A stretch of DNA of 64,000 nt from Balanoglossus misakiensis (Eukaryota > Hemichordata), in contig CM082590.2 of the NCBI GenBank assembly GCA_040954595.2, positions 4,030,001-4,094,000 of the forward strand, read 5' to 3'. Below the pieces are notes generated by a model. That model did not search any database, was not told the origin of the DNA, and worked only from the letters and a program-made list of their open reading frames with translations. Positions 23,350-32,817 of the stretch are shown here, piece after piece (positions within the stretch are counted from its first letter, which is position 1; each line of letters opens with the position of its first letter). The position numbers and the translations under genes are program-made.

Positions 23350-23520
23350 ATTATATTATGCCAGTATATTGAAACTTTGCATAAAACATTTTAAAAAGGC
23401 ATTTTCTTTGACTATGATATATGACTGTGGTATATGGCTAATATATCACGGTCACGTGTCGTGTCTCGACCAATCAAATAGCGTGATTTACTCCATCAAT
23501 ATACTGGTATAATATAATAC
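23348..23520. repeat. Second foldback abutting the first
   Basis: CTATTATATTATGCCAGTATA (about 23348-23372) is matched in inverse by ATATACTGGTATAATATAAT (to 23520). The interior has CACGTG, an inverted GATTGG box (CCAATC) and GCGTGATTTA. It starts where the previous foldback ends, so the two are either one composite element or tandem insertions into each other. Confidence 0.7.
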
Positions 23521-24043
23521 TGAATATCACTTAGAATCAAATATTTTGAGGGGCAAACTGTGTTGAGCATTTAGACTTGTTTGGGTCTGAAATGAGGGGG
23601 GGGGGTGGTTATCAGCTTTGGTTGCCAATGAGAAGATTACAGGGACTCTATTGTAATTTCCAACTACTTTTTGCTCTAAGTACCAACCACACTATCTGTT
23701 CCTCTCTATAGAATCATTGAAAATGTCCAGTTTTCTCATGTCAACAAGTCATGCATAAGCGCAACAACCATTGTTATTGTGGACAAATGCATCAAATTCT
23801 GTACTTTGGTATACAGAAAAATAGCTAAAACTTACAGATATTACAGTTTTAACTTGTACCGGTATATGGAACTCATACCACTCTCACTGACATGTGAACA
23901 AGTTCTTCCAGATCAGAGCTATTTTGCCACAGAGCCATCAGTGTCTACACTTCTGCAATGTGTTTGTTTTCTGAGACATTTTATTATTATAAATTAATTT
24001 TAACTGCATTAATACTTCATATTTTTTTTATAATAAAAACTAC
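23521..24043. other. No supported gene
   Basis: Contains a short G-run (23595-23606). A minus-strand segment near 23888-23944 is open between plausible splice sites, but its phase does not fit the neighbouring exons, so it is not called. Confidence 0.4.
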
Positions 24044-24150
24044 CTGAAGGAAGCATTGACATGAATCTGTGTCCCTTTCCATGGAGTAAAGTTGGACTTG
24101 AGGGGTCCTACATTTTCAGATGGGGTGTGCAATTTTGATACTTCAGCTTC
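24044..24150 (-). CDS. Internal exon of the minus-strand host gene (candidate)
   Basis: On the minus strand this 107-base segment is open in one frame, reading EAEVSKLHTPSENVGPLKSN then FTPWKGTQIHVNASF. It ends at a good donor (CTTCAG|GTAGTT at 24043) in phase 2, exactly what the exon at 19574 needs. The acceptor (AAAGAG|GAAGC) is weak and was chosen because it gives phase 0 to match the preceding exon; GTAG|GACCCC at 24108 is an alternative. No family is recognised. Confidence 0.4.
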
Positions 24151-24614
24151 CTCTTTGTTTTTAAATTGATACAAATGATATACTTTAAGTTTGCTACATT
24201 AGAAAGTTGTCTTCACACATGTACTGGGGTATATATAGTGAAACTACACCAAGCTAGAAGTCATTTGCTCAAAAATTTTGGCAGAAGAAGGTTGTCTTTG
24301 TGTCTGAAGAGCTATTGGTCTTGGGTCTCCATATTGCCTCCAGAAGACTATTTGGCTAACCAAATAAGCCTTCAAATGTTGATGATGATAACTTTAGAGT
24401 CATGTATAATATGCACACCACAACCAAGTGTTTTATGTTTCTTATAGTTTTGATCACTAAACGATTGTTTTTATGAAGCACCATATATTACTGATATTTC
24501 CAGCTTTGCATTTCAACTATACCTTATAAGTTTGTTTTGGTGAAAGATGGATCAGCTTTTGATAAAGCCAAATAATACATGTGAGTTCCATTTCTACTGT
24601 ATAATAGCTATTAT
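24151..24614. other. Intron sequence, no feature seen
   Basis: A/T-rich sequence without recognisable motifs or repeats. Confidence 0.45.
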
Positions 24615-24970
24615 TTAAAGGGACAAAGTCTCTCTCTCGCTGCCTTTTTTTCTATTAATTATATTTGATACAAAACACTGTTTATATTATTATGCCTGTG
24701 TATATATAGTGAATCAACATTCAAATTCACACAACATCCATCCCACTTGTAGACACCAGAGTGAAAAACTTGCCAAAATGAATAATTGGTGTTTACCATT
24801 TATTCATTTTGGGCGAGTTTTTACTCTCATACCCTACAAACAGGATGGAAGTTGTGTGTGGTCAAACATTGATTCACTATATATCCACATGTAGAATAAC
24901 ATAAACGGTGTCTTGTATCAAACATAATTAATGGAAAAAGGGCAGCGAGAGAGAGACTTTGTCCCTTTAA
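24615..24970. repeat. TTAA-flanked MITE, family C
   Basis: This 356-bp element has long inverted ends: TTAAAGGGACAAAGTCTCTC at 24615 and its inverse ending ...GACTTTGTCCCTTTAA at 24970. Inverted similarity continues inward (TTGATACAA against TTGTATCAA, GTGAATCAACATT against ACATTGATTCAC, CAAAATGAATAA against TTATTCATTTTG near the centre). A related end, TTAAGGGAACAAAGTCTCTA, occurs alone at 26796. It encodes nothing; TTAA duplication is the habit of piggyBac-type transposases. Confidence 0.85.
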
Positions 24971-26976
24971 TTTATGAAATGTAGACCTAGTACACTTCCA
25001 AATTGTCACTTTGTACTCATTGCTCAACATAAATATTTTCTAAGATTTTGCTAAGGCTGATTATAGATAAGTGAACTTTTTATAATGCACACAAAAAGAA
25101 AGTGCCTCAACCCGGTCTTTGTGCTAGGATAGTAGGAATGAAACTGAATTAGTAAATGGCTTGATGTTTTAAAGAGCAACGTCATACTGTTTGTAGTTTA
25201 AAGGGGAAGTCCGGTCCAGCTGATTTCTTCATAATTTGGTTGCTTTGAGGTCACACTATCAGAAAAAAAAACATATTCACCATGTATAAGTCACGCGATA
25301 TTTTACAAAATCGAGGAAAAGTCGGCAGAATTCCCAATATGGCGTGTACTGTTATTTTATGTGCATCGGTTTCATTAGAAGCTCAAAAATGAGCTGACCA
25401 ATCACAACAATTGTTACGTATTAATGGAACACATGGAATCAGATCTGGCACTGACCAGCTGCAGTTTGTGGATAGCTTAGTTTAGTACCACAGAAACAAA
25501 CTAGTTTCACTCAAACCTTCTGTGGCACTTGCTGATCACATTAAAATTTGTGAATTCTTATTGACAGAAAATGATGGCTCAAAGAATTTACCAAAACCGT
25601 GTCAACTCTTGCTTGCACAAAGCAAATATTTAATGTAACCTAAACCACGGTAATTATACCATTTCAAATTTTCATACTGACTTATGCCAAGTTGGATTGG
25701 CATAGCAAACATGTGTATCAAATTTAATATTGGAATTAAAATACATTCAGGATTTATTTCAAAGTTATATGCCAATTTAGCCACAGCTGCCATGAAGATT
25801 ACAGATCTGGCATATCACAGATTTTCACTTGTTAGCCATCACACATTCATTCAAAAGCATAAATGTGTTCTTTTAGCCATACATGGGCATATGTAAATCA
25901 TTTAAGTTAACAAAACAGTTATCCTCTAACTTTTATCAAAAAGTCTTAATTTTGTTAAGCTAATTGTTTCTTGATAGCTTCCTGTAAACTTGAGAGATAC
26001 CTAAAAAATCATTTTTGTGTGTATAGCTCTCTTGATTGACTTCACATAATTTTGACTTTTGTCAATACATAGATCACTAGTTATCTAAGCTGGTCTATTA
26101 TTACCAATTTATCTTTGATTAATTTTACTGTACAGTCAATATTCATTTTAAGCAAACATTATTAAATGTGCAAATATAAGCTATCATCAGTACACAACAC
26201 CCATACTGTCAGTTGTAATCATAATGAGTTTCTATTCTTTTCAAAACTTATTCATTAAAGGGTAACTGCCTTGATCTTGACAACATGAAATGTAAGGTGT
26301 AGCAAAGTTAAATTGTCTGCGTAGAAATTATTGGAAAATTGCATGGGGGGGGGGGCACTGATTAAATATCATTAGATTAAAGGCACTTGAGCTGCAACTT
26401 TTGGGATTATTATGTATTATAAACCCTAAGTATGAGTGCATATGTAAGTTTTAACCAGATAAATAATAAAGCTTTGCCACAAAGGAATATGGCCGGCCTC
26501 TTGGGAAAATGCAAAAAATGTTGCATTCCCAATCATAAAACTTCATTGACAAAGCATAATCTCGTCCACTAGAACTCATGGAAGTAAATGCACTCCGCTG
26601 AGACATTACATTTTTATTTTGCATTGCATTTTTTAAAATTGCAGGAATTTTTGGTGTACTGATATTTCTTGATTTTTTTGCCATTTTGTTATAAATAAGT
26701 TTTGATTTTGATACAATATCATTAAATAAACATAATTAAAAGCATTACTGAGATTATTTAAAGATTTTTTTTATCCAGTTGCACCTCATGGCATTTTAAG
26801 GGAACAAAGTCTCTATCAATTTCCCAGGCAACATGTCTTATTTTAATAATAAGATGATCGATTGTTGGTTTGCAAAGTATATTCACTTAAAAGTAACATT
26901 TTGTCAAAGATTAGTTTTGTTTTTATTCAAAAGAATGAATATTGTAAGGTAAATAGATAGGAACACAATGACTTAC
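24971..26976. other. Intron sequence with MITE-like fragments
   Basis: Isolated TTAA-plus-GGG ends resembling MITE termini are seen at about 25198 (TTTAAAGGGGAAGTCCGG), 26257 (TTAAAGGGTAACTGCC) and 26796 (TTAAGGGAACAAAG). A G-run lies at 26345-26355. A minus-strand frame at 26451-26684 starting MAKKSRN is open but unsupported by splice phase or homology. Confidence 0.4.
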
Positions 26977-27025
26977 CTGCACCATTCTTTCACACAGTGC
27001 GTCGCAATAAGAATAGGCTAGTCCC
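26977..27025 (-). CDS. Second coding exon of the minus-strand host gene
   Basis: A 49-base exon lies between a strong minus-strand acceptor (TCTTTCTTTGCAG at 27026) and a strong donor (GTGCAG|GTAAGT at 26976). It reads, after one base of a split codon, GLAYSYCDALCERMVQ and leaves phase 0. The entering phase fits the donor of the exon at 39171-39250. The product is unidentified. It is only about 100 bases from the first exon of the oppositely oriented PHD gene. Confidence 0.55.
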
Positions 27026-27132
27026 CTGCAAAGAAAGAGTGATAGTTACCTTGTGAATTGTACTTGACCCAGTTGCTACTTACATTATTTTTGTGTACTT
27101 AATTATGATTCCTTCTTGTTTCAGTGTGAGAA

Positions 27133-27580
27133 ATGCGTGGGAAAAAGCGAAAATTGGATGACAAACATCAAGTCAACATTAAAGGTAAAGGAAATTCATT
27201 GTATAATGGCATGGCATTACTATCAAACCATATATTCCCTAATGATAATTCATGAATATGTTGTAGCAAAACATTTTAAAAAATAAACTTTTGCAACCAT
27301 TCTTGTCTCAGCGGCTTACACTAATAATGCTTCAACTGAACAATTCATCAGAATCTAAATTGATTATCGCTAGTTCTTTTCACTATAAGAAAACAAATTG
27401 ACCCATTTCAGCTCCCAAAAGAGGGAAGATAAAGCCACAACTTTACTCAGCCTGCAAGTGTCAAAAACCAAATGACAAAAAGAAACCCATGAGTGGTTGT
27501 GATGGATGTGATAACTGGTTCCATCCAAGATGTGTAGGAACAACCATGAAAGATGTAAAGAAGATCAAAACATATTTTGT
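27133..27580 (+). CDS. PHD finger exons of the composite gene
   Basis: Exon 27133-27184 starts MRGKKRKLDDKHQVNIK and ends at AAAG|GTAAAG. The next exon begins at 27412 after TTTCAG and reads SACKCQK...SGCDGCDNWFHPRCVG. These are the first six zinc ligands (C-x-C, C-x2-C, H-x2-C) of a PHD finger, a histone-tail reader. The last ligand pair, IFCPDC, is present about 45 bases later but in the next frame, so the finger is split by a one-base loss (or two-base gain) between about 27540 and 27575. PHD fingers with this CxC start resemble those of the SPP1/CXXC1 and ING type. Confidence 0.75.
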
Positions 27581-28915
27581 CCTGATTGCACAAAAATGCA
27601 AGAAAAACGCTCAGAGAAAACCACAAAAATGAGTTGTGAACATCCCAAAACCAATACTTCTGATGAAAAAATTACAAACGATATCCCTCAAACAAAAACG
27701 GCAGAAAACAAGACAGAAAACAGAGAAAATAGCTGTGAAGCAGTACATCCTAATCCCATGAAATCAGAGCCCTTTGGAAGAAGTGGATTTTCTATGATCA
27801 TCGATTGCCAATTTACCTATGCAAGATGTGATGGAAATATAAAGGGACTGTTGCAAGGACAGGATAGTACCACATTCACAGATATAGACACTGATAAAAA
27901 TAATGGCATAAACTCAGAAGACAAAGAAAAACTTGATGGTCAACATAAATTGGATTGCTATAATCCACCAACTGCAAGTTCTAAACACTCTCATGCAACT
28001 GCCAGAGTAAAACCTGAAGAATTCAGTATCGCACGTGTTTTTCCTGATGAAAATGCTCATACTTCAACCAATGATTGCAATGGTGCCCAAGGAAGTAATG
28101 TACAAGGAGCCCCTTATAGCCAAACCAGAAAAACCAATGACAGTCCCATCAACCAATGCAATAAGCATAATGAAGAGCCCAACAATCAAATTAACACTGC
28201 TGATGATTATCCTGGTGTCAAGGCCAGTATTATAAAGGATCATCGCACTTATCACACCCATTCAGTTCAAGATAGGACTCAAGACTGTGAAACCCAAGGT
28301 GAAGATGAGCCCCGTGGTCATGACTGTCTGACTATTGGGTACCTAGATGACCAAGCCAGTATGGTCAGTTGTGTTGCTGAAGACCAGGCCTGCAGTCAAA
28401 CAGAAGTGGACCCTAATGACCACAGAAGTTCACCTCATAGTCCACTGGAAGATGACCAAGCCAGTATGGTCAGTTGTGTTGCTGAAGACCAGGCCTGCAG
28501 TCAAACAGAAGTGGACCCTAATGACCACAGAAGTTCACCTCATAGTCCACTGGAAGATGACCAAGCCAGTATGGTCAGTTGTGTTGCTGAAGACCAGGCC
28601 TGCAGTCAAACAGAAGTGGACCCTAATGACCACAGAAGTTCACCTCATAGTCCACTGGAAGATGACCAAGCCAGTATGGTCAGTTGTGTTGCTGAAGACC
28701 AGGCCTGCAGTCAAACAGAAGTGGACCCTAATGACCACAGAAGTTCACCTCATAGTCCACTGGAAGATGACCAAGCCAGTATGGTCAGTCACGGTGCTGA
28801 AGACCAGGCCTGCAGTCAAACAGAAGTGGACCCTAATGACCACAGAAGTTCACCTCATAGTCCACTGGAAGATGACCAAGTTCGTGTGATGATTTCCCTA
28901 TCGATGAAAACTTGA
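27530..28915 (+). CDS. Linker region of the composite gene with five in-frame repeats
   Basis: This frame opens with the end of the PHD finger (FCPDC), continues as a Lys/Thr/Asn-rich then Asp/His/Ser-rich linker with no hydrophobic core, and contains five head-to-tail copies of a 35-residue unit (DDQASMVSCVAEDQACSQTE, then VDPNDHRSSPHSPLE) at 28346-28870. Four copies appear identical at DNA level; the fifth has SHGAED in place of SCVAED. Just after the array the useful frame changes near 28880, and the frame ends at 28915. The linker looks disordered and acidic. Function is unknown. Confidence 0.6.
   Translation: MCRNNHERCKEDQNIFCPDCTKMQEKRSEKTTKMSCEHPKTNTSDEKITNDIPQTKTAENKTENRENSCEAVHPNPMKSEPFGRSGFSMIIDCQFTYARCDGNIKGLLQGQDSTTFTDIDTDKNNGINSEDKEKLDGQHKLDCYNPPTASSKHSHATARVKPEEFSIARVFPDENAHTSTNDCNGAQGSNVQGAPYSQTRKTNDSPINQCNKHNEEPNNQINTADDYPGVKASIIKDHRTYHTHSVQDRTQDCETQGEDEPRGHDCLTIGYLDDQASMVSCVAEDQACSQTEVDPNDHRSSPHSPLEDDQASMVSCVAEDQACSQTEVDPNDHRSSPHSPLEDDQASMVSCVAEDQACSQTEVDPNDHRSSPHSPLEDDQASMVSCVAEDQACSQTEVDPNDHRSSPHSPLEDDQASMVSHGAEDQACSQTEVDPNDHRSSPHSPLEDDQVRVMISLSMKT
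28346..28870 (+). repeat. Five tandem copies of a 105-bp coding unit
   Basis: The unit begins GATGACCAAGCCAGTATGGT at 28346, 28451, 28556, 28661 and 28766. Unit length 105 is a multiple of three, so the frame is kept. Copies 1-4 seem identical and copy 5 differs at a few bases (AGTCACGGTGCT). Confidence 0.97.
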
Positions 28916-29517
28916 CAGAAGAACTCATAGGTATTACCATTCAGCAGGGCGAGTTCATGGAACAGAAAATTAAATCATTTAATTTTCAACTATCACAGGA
29001 AGAATGGAACAAGATAAAACCAACCAAATCATACAAAGATGGGCAAAGACGACTGGAAGATGGCTGGTGCTACATATTCAATGAGAAATTTGCAAAAAAT
29101 AATAATTAATGCCCCTTAGTATTCAAAGGAAACAGAATTGCAAAGAAAAATTCACGAAAATCAAGTGGCCCATTTTGCAGAGTACTGGCTAAATGCAAAC
29201 ACACATCATGTCAAAATTACAAGTTTACAATAATGGAGGAACCATCTGGAAAATCACCTGTTACTGTTCTGGTGGAGAGCAATGGGAAAATTCGACACAG
29301 AAAGGGAGATCAAGAAGCAAGACACATTCGGAATGAAGAACGGAAGGAAACTGCGATTCAAATGGGGGGTAAAAATCCCAGCGAATACCGACTGACATGG
29401 CTGGCAACATCCGATAAAGAAGCTGTAGCATTTGGAAATACTACCAAAGTCCAATCAATACCAAAAGATATCTTCGGAAGAGAACTGCCTCAGCCAGACA
29501 TCAACAGATATGTTTGA
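28890..29517 (+). CDS. Cys-rich segment of the composite gene, interrupted by TAA
   Basis: In the frame starting near 28890 the protein reads DDFPIDENLTEELIGITIQQ, WNKIKPTKSY, GWCYIFNEKFAKNN, then TAA at 29107, and goes on in the same frame with CPLVFKGNRIAK, FCRVLAKCKHTSCQNYKFTI, VLVESNGKIRHRKGDQEARH and IRNEERKE. The C-x-C-type cluster followed by a G-K-I-x-H strand precedes the transposase domain in MULE-like proteins that I recall from other animals, so the segment is likely a zinc-binding N-terminal domain. A further frame change follows at about 29.50 kb. Confidence 0.55.
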
Positions 29518-31353
29518 GGATGTCATAAACACAATGAACAAGCTAAATGAAGAGGTGAAAGGGGGATATATACAAGAGATTCACTATTTCCCTTTTAAAG
29601 TTGTATGTTTCACAGAGAAACAGTTGAACATTTACAGAAGACTCTGCCAAACTAAAAGGGCGTACCTGCATATCGATGCAACGGGGACAGTGGTAAAACG
29701 ACCAGCACACATCAGTCAGCGCATTTTGTATTATGCTATTGTCGTGTCTTCAGAAATGTTGCTGACACCAAGAAAACCACCAATTCCTCTGGCAGAGATG
29801 ATAACAAGTGACCATACAGTGCCATCAATATCCCATTTCTTGATGAAATTCAGAAGGGCAGCAAAGACGATGTCATCCCACTCTGTCATCCCACAGCGAG
29901 TTGAAATAGACTTCAGCTGGGCATTGTTGCATGCTGTCCTGTTAACTTTCAATATGGAAGATATTAACAAGTACATCAAAAGGTCATGGAATCTCATCAC
30001 TGGAACATCCACCACTCAAGAGCCTAGTTTCACTGTAGTTCATATCTGTGCTACCCACTTCATTCATGCAGTAAGCATTCGTCTCCGACATAGATGCTTA
30101 GACAAACATCTGAGAAGATTTCTGATGTATACAACAAGACTTCTACAGAACTCTACAACACTAGAAGAAGTTAGCAGCATAGTGAAAGACATCACTGTGG
30201 TGACAACATCTACACATCGCACGCCCGCCATGGAAATCAGTCTGAAAAGGATGAAAGACAAAATAGCTCGACGAGCTGATGATACAGATATATCTGAAGA
30301 AGATAAGGAGTTTGATATGGCCACTGACGATTCCTATACAGATCTGAGAGGCAAGAGTATTAGGGAGCACTCACCATACTTTCACTATTTCCATGAGATC
30401 ATCACAAAGTCAATGACAAATACTCCAGCAAGTAAATCCCTGAAGACCAATGCCTACCAGTGCAAGGAATATCTCCAAGATTTGCAGATGAGATACTTGC
30501 CCCTACTACCACTTTGGAGTGGAATCATGTTGGGCAATAAGCCGACAATTTCGACAACAGAAATAGAAAGTCGTGCCTCTAACGCCAACGCGGAGAATCG
30601 GATGCGAGAATTAAAGATCCAAATCCTAAACAGAAAAACGAATCTGAAGGCGGCCAAATTCCTACAAATGATGTACAAGTCAATCTCATCACGACTATGC
30701 GACATTGGGCTGACATCACTGGCAACAAAAAGGACTCGAGGAAACACGGTGGAAAACGCCCAGGAAATATGGCAAAGACGAAAACAAACAACAAACATCA
30801 AAACAGTGTATTACAGGGCTCCAATAAAGAAGCTGGAAGAACCCAAAGAAAGGAAACCAATCCAACAGACAAGCCTTGAACAGCATACAACGCAAGTGAA
30901 GATGCCAAAGACTACAGCAGCAAACCATGGTGAAATACAACATAACAAGTGCTTACCATGGGGTGGTTGGTTTGTGAGCAACAAGGAGTCCAGAAAGATT
31001 ACCATGACAAACACATGTCCTGCTGACAACATGCTGATGATACATCACATGTTATTCTCCAATCGATCTGATGTCCTCCAATGGTATCTCAATAATAATA
31101 ATCCGGTCAACAAAACCTTGCTGAAGATCCATCAGTACTTCCTGCAGCAACAATGGTTTAAAGGGAAAGCTGAATGGCTGAAACAGTTTAAAGTGCAGAA
31201 AATTGGAGCGACATGGAACTACTGGGGTGCTGAAGTAACGTATATGCAGCCAATTCTAGATGTCAACCAAAGTATAACCATGACATGGAAATGTTCTGAA
31301 GTGACCTGTCCCAGAAGAATAACAACACAACAATACACCTTGCCAACTTTGTG
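29432..31353 (+). CDS. DDE transposase core and peptidase Cys box of the composite gene
   Basis: A 641-codon frame (from 29432) ends in the intron after a donor at 31353 (TTGTG|GTAAGA). Residue 82 is the Asp of AYLHIDATGTVV, residue 160 the Asp of RVEIDFSWALLHAV, with CATHF at 206-210, and residue 388 the Glu of SNANAENRMRELK. This spacing and these contexts fit a MULE-like DDE transposase, an RNase-H-fold nuclease acting on DNA ends. Farther on, WGGWFVSNKE and TMTNTCPADNMLM (Cys529) form the Cys box of a papain-fold peptidase like the ubiquitin hydrolases; a C-x4-C pair follows at 621-626. The real start of this part lies upstream in a different frame. The family assignment is from memory of motifs, not a search. 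Confidence 0.6.
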
Positions 31354-31702
31354 GTAAGAAATGCTTACTAATGGTACACAGAAGTTTTTTTATGATTAAA
31401 TATCATGTTTGAAATTTTAAATTCTAAATTCTAGTCATATCAGTTAGTAATTAAATTTGAACTCTACCATATTTGACGTTAAGACGCACTGGATGAAAAT
31501 GCCAGTTACCACCAACAGTGCTTGATTTTACATCAAGATTTTACTCACTTCTGGTTTTCCACTCACTTAAAATTAATTTTAAAATATTGATACATTCTGA
31601 GAACAGTACTGTAATCACAAAACAAGTGGCTTTAATTCTCTGAGCATTTTTAACTAATTCGTCACTTACTTGAAAAAGCTGACAATAATTTCCACATTTC
31701 AG

Positions 31703-31891
31703 TGATGTGACGTCCATTCCAAAGGGCAACAGTGGTTATCTACAGGCAGCCATGAACAACTGGATGGGTGTTGACAACCAGGGCAAAAAATGCACACAGA
31801 CTGTTGATGAGCCATCTGAAGAGGGACAGACACGAAAAGTTGTATTTGATGAACTGGTTGACCATGAAGGAAGATGGATTTCACAGAAACG
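31703..31891 (+). CDS. Composite gene, third-to-last exon
   Basis: Flanked by CATTTCAG and ACG|GTAAGA, it joins the large exon in phase 2 (TG|T) and reads CDVTSIPKGNSGYLQAAMNN, TRKVVFDELVDHEGRWISQK. This lies between the Cys and His boxes of the peptidase domain. It has no stop and in-phase joins on both sides, which supports true splicing. Confidence 0.7.
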
Positions 31892-32215
31892 GTAAGACAA
31901 TATTATGTTTTATTTGACCTATATGCTTCTGTGTTAATCTAGCTCACGTTGAAGTCATATGGCACTATGGATAATGGTGTATAAAAAATGTAACAACATA
32001 TTACATTACGGACAACTAGAAAGGTGATGAAACATCACCAAGTAATGGTTGAGTCTATGATGACACTCAGAAGATTGAGCATAATAATACATGAAAGGAA
32101 CTATCCCTTTAACTTGAAGATATCTAATCAATTTAGATTTTTACATCAATATTTTCCCCAAAAATGTACAATGTAATGGAATCATTTAAAAAGTCTCCAT
32201 ATTTCTTTCATGTAG

Positions 32216-32377
32216 GGTTTGTCATTACTGTCCAGGAGTGATGCAGATGACAGATGTTATATTTACATCAGGAATGCTACCACTCATAATCATTGATGCA
32301 TCATATCCATCAGAAACAGGTCAGAGGTTAAAGTCCATTAAAGAAATACCAGAAAGAATACAAGTGCAGGATAAGTG
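32216..32377 (+). CDS. Composite gene, second-to-last exon
   Basis: After the acceptor ATGTAG it joins in phase and reads VCHYCPGVMQMTDVIFTSGM, LPLIIIDASYPSE, IKEIPERIQVQDKW. CHYC is a possible zinc pair. Its donor AAGTG|GTAAGT is formed by the Gypsy target duplication GTAAG plus the first T of the LTR. Confidence 0.72.
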
Positions 32378-32382
32378 GTAAG
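32378..32382. repeat. Left 5-bp target duplication of the Gypsy element (GTAAG)
   Basis: GTAAG here and again at 37028-37032 directly abut the two LTR ends. The duplicated bases are the 5' splice site of the composite gene. Confidence 0.93.
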
Positions 32383-32568
32383 TGAACAGTCCTACCTCGT
32401 GTGAGGCAAGTAGATGGCCCAGATTAAACTACACAACACACTGATTCAACACTTGTGTCGCCATGTTGATCTCCTCAACATCTGACCTCATTTATTCTAC
32501 TTCCGGGTCAAGGTCATACAAGGGATTGCCTGGTTAACATTCAGTGCTTTCTGGCCTAAAACACTACA
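32383..32568 (-). repeat. 3' LTR of the Gypsy element
   Basis: 186 bp; on the minus strand it starts TGTAGTGTTTTAGGCC and ends GGACTGTTCA. It is identical by eye to 36842-37027. The first bases on the plus strand (TG) complete the GTAAGT splice donor of the neighbouring exon. Confidence 0.95.
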
Positions 32569-32583
32569 TCCCTCCCTTTTTTT
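32569..32583 (-). promoter_or_regulatory. Polypurine tract
   Basis: The minus strand reads AAAAAAAGGGAGGGA directly upstream of the 3' LTR, the expected primer for plus-strand DNA synthesis. The spacer 32584-32817 is non-coding. Confidence 0.85.
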
Positions 32584-32817
32584 AGAAAAAATGTTTCAAC
32601 ACACAGAGTTCATGTCCATGCTTTTCTCAGCAACGTCTAATGTCCTTCAGGTTCATCTCCAAGGAACAACACAGTTTTTTTTTTTTCAACGAATCAAATC
32701 AGTTTAAAACAACACAAACTCTGAATGAACAACAACTTTGAAAACTCCCTACGGCTAACTTTGGGCAAGGGGTGGACTACCCTTCAAAACCCACGCTGGC
32801 AAACTTGGGATTTATTC

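Noticed and set aside
23888-23944. Possible minus-strand exon reading TLMALWQNSSDLEELVHMS
   Set aside because: It is open between plausible splice sites, but is phase 0 at both ends, which conflicts with the phase-2 join between the exons at 24044 and 19574.
26451-26684. Minus-strand protein MAKKSRNISTPKIP...
   Set aside because: An open frame of 77 codons without motif, paralogue or splice phase that fits the neighbouring exons.
28347-28889. A 180-codon frame (MTKPVWSVVLLKTRPAVKQK repeated)
   Set aside because: It is a second frame of the 105-bp repeat array; the acidic linker frame is the one continuous with the PHD finger.
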